Positions 1 to 6,197 of a stretch of 34,297 nucleotides of DNA are shown in pieces. Each line of letters begins with the position of its first letter. The first letter of the stretch is position 1. Under the pieces are notes generated by a model. That model saw only the letters and a list, made by a program, of their open reading frames with translations. It did no database searches and was not told the origin of the DNA. The DNA comes from Thermodesulfobacteriota bacterium (GTDB lineage: Bacteria; Desulfobacterota; WTBG01; CAIYCZ01; CAIRTM01), in assembly GCA_028282925.1 (NCBI GenBank), contig JANQGV010000037.1, forward strand, positions 1 through 34,297. The letters run 5' to 3'. Made by a program: the position numbers and the translations under genes.

Positions 1-1
1 G

Positions 2-391
2 GTTGCCCTGGCCGTGGTGAAGAAGATATTGTCGTGGGGTGGGGGCGGCAGGGGTGGTGTTGCCGATGATTTGATGCGGTTCGGTGGAGGAGTCGGGGAG
101 CCGTGGAGGAGCGGTTGGTGTGTCGTTACTTTCGGCGGTCACGAAGAGGTTGCCGGTATTGCATTGATTGAAGTGCCTGTGTGTGAGGATGTGGGTGGTC
201 TGATGCAATATGCCGATACCACGGGGCCCCATGCCTGGCGTTTTGCTGTTGAGCAGACGTTTAAGCCTGTTTCGTACTTGCTGTCGCTGCTGGCGGGGTC
301 TCCGGGAGCTATTGTTTTTGATGTTGGGCCGATTCTTTTGACACGGGACAGGCTGGCGAGAAGCGAAGATGGAGGGATCTATAAAACATAA
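2..391 (+). CDS. 3' end of an unrecognised protein (5' end outside window)
   Basis: Frame +2 is open from the first complete codon to a stop at 389-391, so this is probably the C-terminal ~129 residues of a longer gene. The ORF track starts it at a GTG (14), but the frame is open upstream and no ribosome binding site precedes that GTG. The sequence is glycine-rich at first, then carries a hydrophobic stretch (ending around VFDVGPILLTRDRL) and a charged tail. I do not recognise the family. A weak AT hairpin (CATAAAAC/GTTTTATG) directly follows the stop and may mark transcript end. Confidence 0.5.
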   Translation, partial: VALAVVKKILSWGGGGRGGVADDLMRFGGGVGEPWRSGWCVVTFGGHEEVAGIALIEVPVCEDVGGLMQYADTTGPHAWRFAVEQTFKPVSYLLSLLAGSPGAIVFDVGPILLTRDRLARSEDGGIYKT

Positions 392-492
392 AACTGTTTT
401 ATGGCATATTGTTTGGTAAATATTCTTTAAAGCACAATATATAGTTTTTTCAGTATGCAGTCCATCAAAATGTAGCCCCTGGAACAAAGGGC

Positions 493-520
493 TTGACGAA
501 AGCAATTCATACCATATATA
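493..520 (+). promoter_or_regulatory. Promoter of tRNA-Arg
   Basis: TTGACG (493-498) and TATATA (515-520) are separated by 16 bases, with the tRNA starting 12 bases after the -10. Position and match to sigma-70 consensus support a dedicated promoter. Confidence 0.6.
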
Positions 521-532
521 GTAAGAAGTGTC

Positions 533-609
<77 letters not shown>

Positions 610-617
610 CCTTATTT

Positions 618-651
618 TGCACTGAGTTGCAATGCTCGGTGCATTTTTTTT
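618..651 (+). terminator. Intrinsic terminator after tRNA-Arg
   Basis: A stem of TGCACTGAG (618-626) and CTCGGTGCA (635-643), 9 bp with one G-U, is followed by eight T residues. It lies 9 nt after the tRNA. Confidence 0.85.
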
Positions 652-1032
652 GCTTACCTTTTGCGGGGCCTTGTGGCAGGGGGTGTACTTCGGTACTTAT
701 GGAAACCCCAGGAGTCTGCATCATATGTACTCCGCTTTTTTTATGGGTATCCAGAACTGAAAGCCACCATCGAAAACAAGGGCTTCCCCTCAAGACATCC
801 AGAATGATCGGAACACGCTTCCGCCTGGCTTGATTGATATTCTCATCTGGTGATTTTGCACTGTCAATAAAAAGCACCGGATATATCTTCCCCAACAAAA
901 ACACATACGTGCCAGGGGCGGGATATTTGGGATTCAAACGGATTGCCAGGTGGGCAGGGGGGTCCGTTTCCTTTCAGGAGAGCTTGGCCTACCCTCCAGT
1001 CTTCATGCAGGAATTTCGTTGCTGAGATCAGC
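652..1032. other. Non-coding stretch, nothing supportable
   Basis: About 380 bases between the tRNA terminator and the stop of the pseudopilin gene. Several short ORFs cross it on both strands, but none has a convincing ribosome binding site or recognisable protein sequence, and the longest (539-937, minus) runs through the tRNA. It could hold a decayed gene; I cannot identify one. Confidence 0.4.
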
Positions 1033-1386
1033 CTACTCGTAACGGATATCGTCTTCCGTACCGAACGAACCGTCCGGGCCGGCACTCTCCAGCCGAAATC
1101 CTTTTGCCAGCCGTGTGTAGCGAAGCGATGTTCCCCATGGATCGTGATCGTTCTTCACATCTTCGAGTCCTTCGAGTCGAGCGATCAGCCAATCCGGAAA
1201 CTGTTCCTCCGAGGGTAGACGATTCTTTTGAATCTTGTTTATGCGCAGAGCTTTGCCGATTTGCACAAGCTGAACACGGGCTATATTCGTCTTCAGCTCT
1301 CCCTCGGTGCTTTTAAGCATATCGATTTGAGTGGACGTGATGACGCCTGCGATAGCTAAAGAGCAAATAATTTCGTGGATATGCAT
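1033..1386 (-). CDS. Short GspG-like pseudopilin without leader peptide
   Basis: A 117-residue protein whose C-terminus (WGTSLRYTRLAKGFRLESAG, then PDGSFGTEDDI) matches the calcium-site end of GspG/PulG major pseudopilins of type II secretion. The N-terminus (HEIICSLAIAGVI) resembles the mature pilin helix with Glu at position 5, but there is no prepilin leader and no Gly before a cleavage site. The frame upstream reaches a TAA with no usable start codon, and GGGAGG sits 8 nt before the ATG, so the leaderless start looks real. No other secretion gene is adjacent. Expression is probably controlled by the c-di-GMP-I riboswitch immediately upstream. Whether it assembles into a pseudopilus or acts in the cytoplasm or membrane cannot be told. 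Confidence 0.8.
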   Translation of the reverse strand: MHIHEIICSLAIAGVITSTQIDMLKSTEGELKTNIARVQLVQIGKALRINKIQKNRLPSEEQFPDWLIARLEGLEDVKNDHDPWGTSLRYTRLAKGFRLESAGPDGSFGTEDDIRYE

Positions 1387-1430
1387 TTCGACCTCCCTGA
1401 TTAAGGTGTTATGTATAGAAACTGCTTAAA

Positions 1431-1463
1431 ATAAAAAAACCTGTCCCCCAATACAGGGACAGG
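1431..1463 (-). terminator. Expression-platform terminator of c-di-GMP riboswitch
   Basis: On the minus strand CCUGUCCC and GGGACAGG form an 8-bp stem followed by a run of seven U residues. It stands between the aptamer and the pseudopilin start. Its 5' half (CUGUCCCUGUAU) is perfectly complementary over 12 nt to the 3' part of the aptamer (1500-1511), which defines an antiterminator alternative. Confidence 0.85.
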
Positions 1464-1485
1464 CCTTTTACATTGCAGATGTTAT

Positions 1486-1556
1486 CTCCGGCAGTTCCGC
1501 TGTCCCTGTATCGGATCGGTAACTTTGCGTCCCAGTCTTCCGGCTGGTTTGCCTTT
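1486..1556 (-). promoter_or_regulatory. c-di-GMP-I (GEMM-I) riboswitch aptamer
   Basis: Read on the minus strand the RNA contains GGCAAACC, then a stem capped by a GGAA tetraloop (CCAGCC-GGAA-GACUGG), then GGGACGCAAAG, then a second stem (GUU-CCG-UCC pairing with GGGA-CGG-AAC) closing on UGCC. These are the conserved blocks of the GEMM-I class, in order. The residue equivalent to G20 of the Vibrio Vc2 aptamer is G rather than A, which favours c-di-GMP over cGAMP. The stacking A of GCAAAG is present. The aptamer begins ~6 nt after the predicted transcription start and ends ~20 nt before the terminator hairpin. Because the aptamer's P3 strand would otherwise act as antiterminator, ligand binding should switch the gene off. 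Confidence 0.88.
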
Positions 1557-1569
1557 TTCAGAGATTCTA

Positions 1570-1605
1570 AGTATTAGTACTGATGTACCATTGTCAATCA
1601 GTACT
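1570..1605 (-). promoter_or_regulatory. Promoter with overlapping 9-bp inverted repeat
   Basis: On the minus strand TTGACA (1592-1597) and AATACT (1570-1575) are 16 bases apart, giving a start near 1562 just ahead of the riboswitch. A perfect inverted repeat AGTACTGAT (1576-1584) / ATCAGTACT (1597-1605) surrounds the spacer and touches the -35, a plausible operator for an unknown regulator. Confidence 0.5.
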
Positions 1606-1746
1606 TTCTTTTTCGGTCGGAAATGCTCCCTCGTTAAGTATTTTTTTTGAAAGTGCGATTTTTTCTTCCTCGAACAACACCCAGCGCAACCTTTACCGCG
1701 AAGATTTGATTGTTTTGCCTAAAACCTGCTGTTTTGCTCGAGGAAA
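1606..1746. other. Non-coding stretch between pseudopilin promoter and chelatase terminator
   Basis: No gene is supported. It contains widely spaced complementary segments TTCCTCGA (about 1667-1674) and TCGAGGAA (about 1737-1744) that could close a ~75-nt RNA structure on either strand, next to the terminator at 1747-1790. I could not match this to a known RNA family. Confidence 0.3.
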
Positions 1747-1790
1747 TAAAAAAAGCCGGTCTGCAATCTGGGCAAACCGGCCGTTTTTTT
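1747..1790. terminator. Bidirectional intrinsic terminator
   Basis: GCCGGT (1755-1760) pairs with ACCGGC (1776-1781). The stem is preceded by an A tract and followed by a T tract, so it can stop transcription on both strands. On the minus strand it lies 26 bp after the stop of the chelatase-like gene. Confidence 0.8.
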
Positions 1791-1816
1791 AAGACGTTAT
1801 TTACTTTAAAATACAT

Positions 1817-2728
1817 TTACTGTAATCCATTTACCCACTCGGTTGCTACATCAACGATCCATTGTGAAATTCGCTTATCCGGTAAAATTCCCCGTTTAGC
1901 AAAATGAATATTCTTTCCGGCAAATAAATCTTTGGTTGCGGTTTTTTTCCCCATCATAAACGAAACAGAATGAGTTGCCATTTTCTCAACACCCATTGAA
2001 AGGTATAGTCCAACAACAATCGTTTTCTCTTTTTCTTCAGTTGCTTTCAAGATTGCCGGAACACCTTCAGTTGCATACGATTGACCAACTTCCACAAAAG
2101 CATAATCAAAATATGTAATTCCAGTTTCAGCACACACGTGATTTCCAATTTTTCTGCACAGAGAATTCCAAATCGGCTCAAAATCTTCAGCACCATGGGC
2201 AAGAAGAACAATGCCTTCAGAATCCGGGGTTGTTGATAATTCTTCAACTCTATCCAGCATGGATTTTTTCAGGATATCGCTATTGGCCAATGTCGGGCCG
2301 ACAGTTATTTTCATTTCTGTATTCGCAATTTCTATTCCTTCGCTTTTAAGTTCATGTAAAATATCTTTATCGCTATAGGTTCCTAAAATAGCCGGGATGT
2401 CAAATAAAGAATGTCCGGATGTGGAAATCAAGAGCGGTATTGCATAAACCCTGTTAATGCCCCGGCTCTCAAAATCTTTCATTACCGTATTGATTGAGGG
2501 CTCATTAAATTCCATCAAAGCAACGCGAATTGCACTGAATTGCTGATTTTCCTTTTGGGTCATGATCCCCTGAACTTCTTTTTCAAGTTTTAGAACCGGT
2601 TGGTTCCATTGGGGCATGGGTGAGCCATGAGCAATAACAATCAAACCATATTTTTCCTGAGCGTGCACAGCAGTAGATACTAAAAAAAACGAAACTGCCA
2701 TGAGTAACATCTTTTGTACCCTTTTCAT
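1817..2728 (-). CDS. Exported CbiX/CbiK-like sirohydrochlorin chelatase family protein
   Basis: A 303-residue protein with an N-terminal signal peptide (about residues 1-23, ending in VHAQ). It has two similar halves, each opening with the family's His motif: IVIAHGSPMPQW (about 30) and IVLLAHGAEDFEPIW (about 173). CbiX/CbiK enzymes insert Co2+ or Fe2+ into sirohydrochlorin. A periplasmic form (CbiK-P) is known in Desulfovibrio, and this protein is probably exported likewise. It follows the zinc-ribbon gene by 3 nt with GGAGG 10 nt before the ATG, so the two are co-transcribed behind the Moco-type riboswitch. Export argues against ordinary cobalamin synthesis and for handling of a tetrapyrrole or metal outside the cytoplasm, fitting the neighbouring TonB operon. 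The exact metal and substrate are unknown. Confidence 0.82.
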   Translation of the reverse strand: MKRVQKMLLMAVSFFLVSTAVHAQEKYGLIVIAHGSPMPQWNQPVLKLEKEVQGIMTQKENQQFSAIRVALMEFNEPSINTVMKDFESRGINRVYAIPLLISTSGHSLFDIPAILGTYSDKDILHELKSEGIEIANTEMKITVGPTLANSDILKKSMLDRVEELSTTPDSEGIVLLAHGAEDFEPIWNSLCRKIGNHVCAETGITYFDYAFVEVGQSYATEGVPAILKATEEKEKTIVVGLYLSMGVEKMATHSVSFMMGKKTATKDLFAGKNIHFAKRGILPDKRISQWIVDVATEWVNGLQ

Positions 2729-2731
2729 GCT

Positions 2732-2935
2732 TTACTGCCTCCAGTTGTTAAGTTGTTTTTTAACTTGAATCTTCATGAAGATTTCAGGGTAGAGTTTTTG
2801 TGCACATTCCGGGCAGATGCCATGGGTAGCATATATATCGGGATGAGCACCGACATCACCGTCGTCTTTAATCCAATTTCCCCTGTCGTCCTTTATTTTT
2901 TTGCAGCTTGCGCAAATCGTCACCATAGCAATCAT
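2732..2935 (-). CDS. Small zinc-ribbon-like protein (CxxC...CxxC)
   Basis: A 67-residue protein with CASCKKIKDDRGNW near the N-terminus and GICPECAQKLYPE near residue 45, the two Cys pairs of a small zinc-ribbon-like module. The same module is often attached to sensor proteins of sulfate and metal reducers; here it stands alone. AAGGAAA lies before the ATG. It is the first gene after the Moco-type riboswitch and its terminator and is followed immediately by the exported chelatase-like gene. It may be regulatory or a metal-handling partner; no function can be assigned from sequence. Confidence 0.75.
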   Translation of the reverse strand: MIAMVTICASCKKIKDDRGNWIKDDGDVGAHPDIYATHGICPECAQKLYPEIFMKIQVKKQLNNWRQ

Positions 2936-2949
2936 TACTTTTCCTTATG

Positions 2950-2984
2950 AAAAAAAACCGGTATCGTAGTTAAACGCATACCGG
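2950..2984 (-). terminator. Intrinsic terminator of the riboswitch leader
   Basis: On the minus strand CCGGUAU (2978-2984) pairs with AUACCGG (2958-2964), followed by eight U residues. It lies between the aptamer and the zinc-ribbon start codon, so it is probably the expression platform. Confidence 0.85.
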
Positions 2985-2989
2985 CTTCT

Positions 2990-3089
2990 GTTTCCCTATC
3001 CAAACATGGGAGGCAGGAGCTTTTCAGCTCCTTCCCTTTCGGCCGTTTTTCTTAACGGTTACAGCGTTAGAGCCACGGCTTTGGGAAAC
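2990..3089 (-). promoter_or_regulatory. Moco (molybdenum/tungsten cofactor) riboswitch-like leader
   Basis: Read on the minus strand the leader is closed by GUUUCCC/GGGAAAC and contains GGCUCUAACGCUGUAACCG, a CCGUU/AACGG hairpin, a long AGGAGCU-GAAA-AGCUCCU hairpin with a GNRA loop, and GCCUCCCAUGUUUGGAUAGG. I compare this with the E. coli moaA leader as I remember it. The blocks GGGUCAACUGAUACGG and GCCUCCCGUAUCUGGAAAGG there correspond in order and position to those here. No cobalamin-riboswitch B12 box is visible. A covariance-model search against the Rfam Moco family would decide it. With a terminator directly after, it would be an off switch. Confidence 0.68.
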
Positions 3090-3103
3090 ATGCTTTATTA
3101 CAC

Positions 3104-3132
3104 AATTTAGGCCATCCTAAATTAATTGTCAA
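3104..3132 (-). promoter_or_regulatory. Promoter of zinc-ribbon/chelatase operon with DtxR-type box
   Basis: On the minus strand TTGACA (3127-3132) and TAAATT (3104-3109) are 17 bases apart, giving a start just before the Moco-type leader. The palindrome TTTAGG-CCAT-CCTAAA (3106-3121) fills most of the spacer and reaches into the -10. It contains TTAG-N6-CTAA, the pattern also found at 16335-16348 and 18935-18948. Confidence 0.65.
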
Positions 3133-3230
3133 GCTCTAATTTGATTAGATGTGCATAATTTAAGAGCTGCATTCATTGCTATTTCCACGGAAGGTGTTGT
3201 TTTGCACTGTGTCGAGAGGCTCGGTTTTTT

Positions 3231-4007
3231 TTAAGAGCTGTGTGCTTTGCGTTTGGGCAACATTTTGATGAAGTAACCCATCGGGCACACTAGCATGCAG
3301 TACGATCGTCCTCCCAACAGCGGTATTCCGATGACAAAATAGAAGAACTCGGCTGTAAAAAAATAGGAAAGCTTCTGCGCCGTGCGTATGGGGTCGGTAT
3401 AGTCCGGTCTGAAGAGAATAAATGCAAGTGCGGCCGTCATCAGCGCAAAATAAAGGGGCGGTATGATGCGGGTGGCTTTGCCGGAACGAACGGGTTTTCC
3501 GGGAAACAACCTGCCATAGGTTTCCGAAAAAAAAGCTCCATGGGGGCACAGGTAGCCGCAAAAGGCGCGGATCCCCCAGCGATACGTCATCAGGGGTACG
3601 GCAACCAGCCCGACAGCAAGGCTAATCACAAGCGCGGCCCGGGGGGTTGCGGGATCGAAGCATTGCAGCGAATGGGGCCAGGGGTACAGAAGGCAGGTCC
3701 AGCTCCAATCGCCGAGCAGCATGGGCAGCACCAGAATAACAGTGAAATGGGCTGCGGCCAGGCACAGGAGCCGTGCCCGCCGGGCAGGGTACCGAATAAC
3801 AGCATACACAATAAGACCGGCCATCACCAGTTCGATCAGAAGCAGGCAGGTCCAGAAAAATGCATAGGTACTCTCCGGGGGCTTGTGACCCCCGGACGGG
3901 CCGAACTCAAAAAGGATTTTTACGCATTCCGTTGTAAAGGTTACAAAAAAAAGAAACCAGAGCAGAAAGCGGGCTGTTTGTTTGACCTTCATTGCAGTAC
4001 GAAGCAC
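3231..4007 (-). CDS. NapH-like polytopic membrane Fe-S protein
   Basis: A 258-residue membrane protein with about five to six hydrophobic helices. It has two cysteine motifs of the NapH/NosR/CcoG type, FCGYLCPHGAF (about 148) and YCMLVCPMGYF (about 236), each C-x3-C-P on a loop near a helix end. The 2[4Fe-4S] ferredoxin-like tail usual in NapH is absent. Family knowledge suggests membrane electron transfer between quinol and a partner. As the last gene of the TonB operon, 42 bp after the receptor, it could supply electrons to reduce an imported metal complex; that is inference. The listed start is GTG; an ATG five codons in (3992) is an alternative, and neither has a strong ribosome binding site. 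Confidence 0.75.
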   Translation of the reverse strand: MLRTAMKVKQTARFLLWFLFFVTFTTECVKILFEFGPSGGHKPPESTYAFFWTCLLLIELVMAGLIVYAVIRYPARRARLLCLAAAHFTVILVLPMLLGDWSWTCLLYPWPHSLQCFDPATPRAALVISLAVGLVAVPLMTYRWGIRAFCGYLCPHGAFFSETYGRLFPGKPVRSGKATRIIPPLYFALMTAALAFILFRPDYTDPIRTAQKLSYFFTAEFFYFVIGIPLLGGRSYCMLVCPMGYFIKMLPKRKAHSS

Positions 4008-4049
4008 CTTGTTTTTTGTTTCTCCCGTACCGTACGGTGCGGCTGTCGC

Positions 4050-6098
4050 CTAAAACCGGTATTCAACCTCCATCCAGTATGACCGCTCAGGGCCTATGTC
4101 GGCGTTGTGCTGGACATATTCCTTATCCGTGAGGTTGGTCAACACGCCCTTAATGCTCAGATGATCCAGCAGTTCCAGCCGCACCGACAGATCAAGAACA
4201 GTGTACGAGGGAAGCTCTGTCGGCTGGCCGCTCATACGGTCCTTATAGAACAGTGAGTCGGTAAAGCGTGCATCAAGCGAAGTCGTTAAACGAATGCTCG
4301 CAGTAGGGTGACAGGTTGCCCGCAGGCCGGCATTGGCCCGGTGCATCGGTAGATCCCCCAGGCGGCCGTCGTCTTTATCCACCGCATGGGTATAGGTATA
4401 ATTCAGATACCCGCTCAGCCAGGACAGGATCTCGCCTTCGAGACCGACCTCGAATCCGTCGGTATCGACTTCACTGAGGTTTTTATATTGCATTTTGCCG
4501 CCGCCCATAACCGGATAGATCAGGTCGTCTGCCGATGTATAAAACGCGGTGAAGTGAAAGCGCATCCAGTCGGTCAGGTTAATGGCGATACCGAGATCAT
4601 AGGAGGTGATGGTTTCGGGGTCAAGGTCGGCGTTTGCCAGAAAAGGGATGCCGGGAATCATTTCCCACGCCGGCATGTGCAGCTCGCTCAAATTGGGTGC
4701 CCGGAACGAACGACCCACCGACCCCCGAATGCTGATGCGGTCGTTAAGCGTATACAGCAGCCCAAGCTTGGGCGAAAAAGCTTCTTCACAACGGGAGTTG
4801 ATGTCGTATCGCACACCCATTGTGACGGTCAAGCGGTTGAACAGTTCTGATTCATTCTGCAGATATATGGCCTGCTGATTCAGGCTTTTTTCCATCACCT
4901 CACCAATGGTGCGCCGGCTCCGGTCCCGGTTTTTCCAATAGCCCTGTTTGTATTTGTAGTCGATTCCGGCCGTCAGGAAATGGGATTTTCCCCACGGCAT
5001 CGCCGCCTGGACCTCCATGCCCGTGTCCCGGCCCCAGTAAAACTGGGTGCCCCATTCATACATAAAAACAGGTAGCTGTGTTTCACGGATATTTTCTCTT
5101 TTGCTGCGGTTTCCGTCGTAATTGGTATATAAACGCATCTTGAAATCGACGCGGTCCCACATACGCTTTCGGAGCTCGCCGCTCACAAACCAGAAACTGC
5201 GGTCGGCGTATTTGTCCCGGGTTTCGGGAAGACGTTTTGTTTGATCCAGGCCGACATAGGCATCCGTGTAACTGCCGGTAAGCGACACGGAAGTGTCCGG
5301 GCTGAAATCATAATCAAGCCGCCCGAAAAGACGGGCGTCGCGATACCCGGCGTTTTTGGTTGCCTTGAATTCTTTATCAAAGCGCCCGCTGAGCATATTA
5401 TAGGAATAGTCGACGTTTTTACCGTTTCTGAACTGGTTGTCGATGCTGCGGCGGGAGGCATTCAGGGCGACATGCAAGGGGCCCCGGCGGCCGACAAGGC
5501 GCACACCGGCCTCGCGAAAATCGTCGCTGCCGGCCTTAATAAAAGGAGTAACGTCGACGCCGTCGGTCAGGCGTTTTTTAGTGATCACGTTGATGACACC
5601 GCCCATGGCGTTGCTGCCGTACAGGGAAGAAAAGGCGCCTTTGACGACTTCGATCCGTTCGATAGCGGAAAGCTGCACCTGGTTGGCCTCAATGAAACCG
5701 GTCAGGGGCGAGTTGATGGGCACGTCGTCCACCATGAAAAGAACGCGGTTGCGGCCCACCACCCCGCGGATATTGTAACTGGAGGGCATGCGCATGCCAA
5801 GATCGGTCTGTTTGTCTACATCAATACCGCCCAGCTTGCGCAGCAGATCGTCGACATTATTCGCGGCCGCATTCTCGATTTCCAGGCTGGAAACAACACT
5901 TACATCGGCAAAAATCTCGTCGATCGCCTTTTCCGAACGGGTTGCGCTAATGACGACCCTGTTCATTCTGACATCATCCTGATTGCGGGCAGCGGTATTG
6001 TGGCTATCGGGGTTCTCATCGGCGGCAATAACCGGTTGTGCAGCAAAACAAACCGTCGACAACAGCATAAAAAACACTACACATACAAATTTTTTCAT
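4050..6098 (-). CDS. TonB-dependent outer-membrane receptor (BtuB/CirA-like)
   Basis: A 682-residue protein from the start chosen here (AAAGGA about 8 nt before ATG at 6098, followed by signal peptide MKKFVCVVFFMLLS...). The ORF-track start 30 codons earlier would place the signal peptide internally. After the signal comes a TonB-box-like segment (MNRVVISATRSEK), a plug domain (SSYNIRGV, NRVLFMVDDVPI, IERIEVVKGAFSSLYGSNAM) and a long beta-barrel ending in Phe (NLTDKEYVQHN...EVEYRF). It imports a ligand across the outer membrane using energy from TonB-ExbBD. It lies downstream of tonB and the TPR gene. The plug resembles BtuB/CirA/heme-siderophore receptors, but the ligand cannot be read from sequence. 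A 100-bp gap separates it from the TPR gene. Confidence 0.95.
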   Translation of the reverse strand: MKKFVCVVFFMLLSTVCFAAQPVIAADENPDSHNTAARNQDDVRMNRVVISATRSEKAIDEIFADVSVVSSLEIENAAANNVDDLLRKLGGIDVDKQTDLGMRMPSSYNIRGVVGRNRVLFMVDDVPINSPLTGFIEANQVQLSAIERIEVVKGAFSSLYGSNAMGGVINVITKKRLTDGVDVTPFIKAGSDDFREAGVRLVGRRGPLHVALNASRRSIDNQFRNGKNVDYSYNMLSGRFDKEFKATKNAGYRDARLFGRLDYDFSPDTSVSLTGSYTDAYVGLDQTKRLPETRDKYADRSFWFVSGELRKRMWDRVDFKMRLYTNYDGNRSKRENIRETQLPVFMYEWGTQFYWGRDTGMEVQAAMPWGKSHFLTAGIDYKYKQGYWKNRDRSRRTIGEVMEKSLNQQAIYLQNESELFNRLTVTMGVRYDINSRCEEAFSPKLGLLYTLNDRISIRGSVGRSFRAPNLSELHMPAWEMIPGIPFLANADLDPETITSYDLGIAINLTDWMRFHFTAFYTSADDLIYPVMGGGKMQYKNLSEVDTDGFEVGLEGEILSWLSGYLNYTYTHAVDKDDGRLGDLPMHRANAGLRATCHPTASIRLTTSLDARFTDSLFYKDRMSGQPTELPSYTVLDLSVRLELLDHLSIKGVLTNLTDKEYVQHNADIGPERSYWMEVEYRF

Positions 6099-6197
6099 TT
6101 GCCTATCCTTTCCATTAATATTGCGGCAGTTATCATATAGTACGTTGTGCAATGTATCCATCCCCCGGTGCTGAACTACATTGTTCACTGTATCCTG

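Noticed and set aside
2990-3089. Cobalamin riboswitch, expected upstream of a CbiX-like gene
   Set aside because: Short GGGAA and GCUGUAA pieces look similar, but the B12-box (GCCACUG) and the ordered cobalamin core are missing; the Moco blocks match better.
3540-4082. 180-aa plus-strand ORF opposite the NapH-like gene
   Set aside because: No ribosome binding site or recognisable sequence, and the opposite strand carries conserved Cys motifs and membrane helices.
5241-6140. 299-aa plus-strand ORF inside the TonB receptor gene
   Set aside because: Shadow of the receptor on the opposite strand; the receptor has clear plug and barrel motifs.
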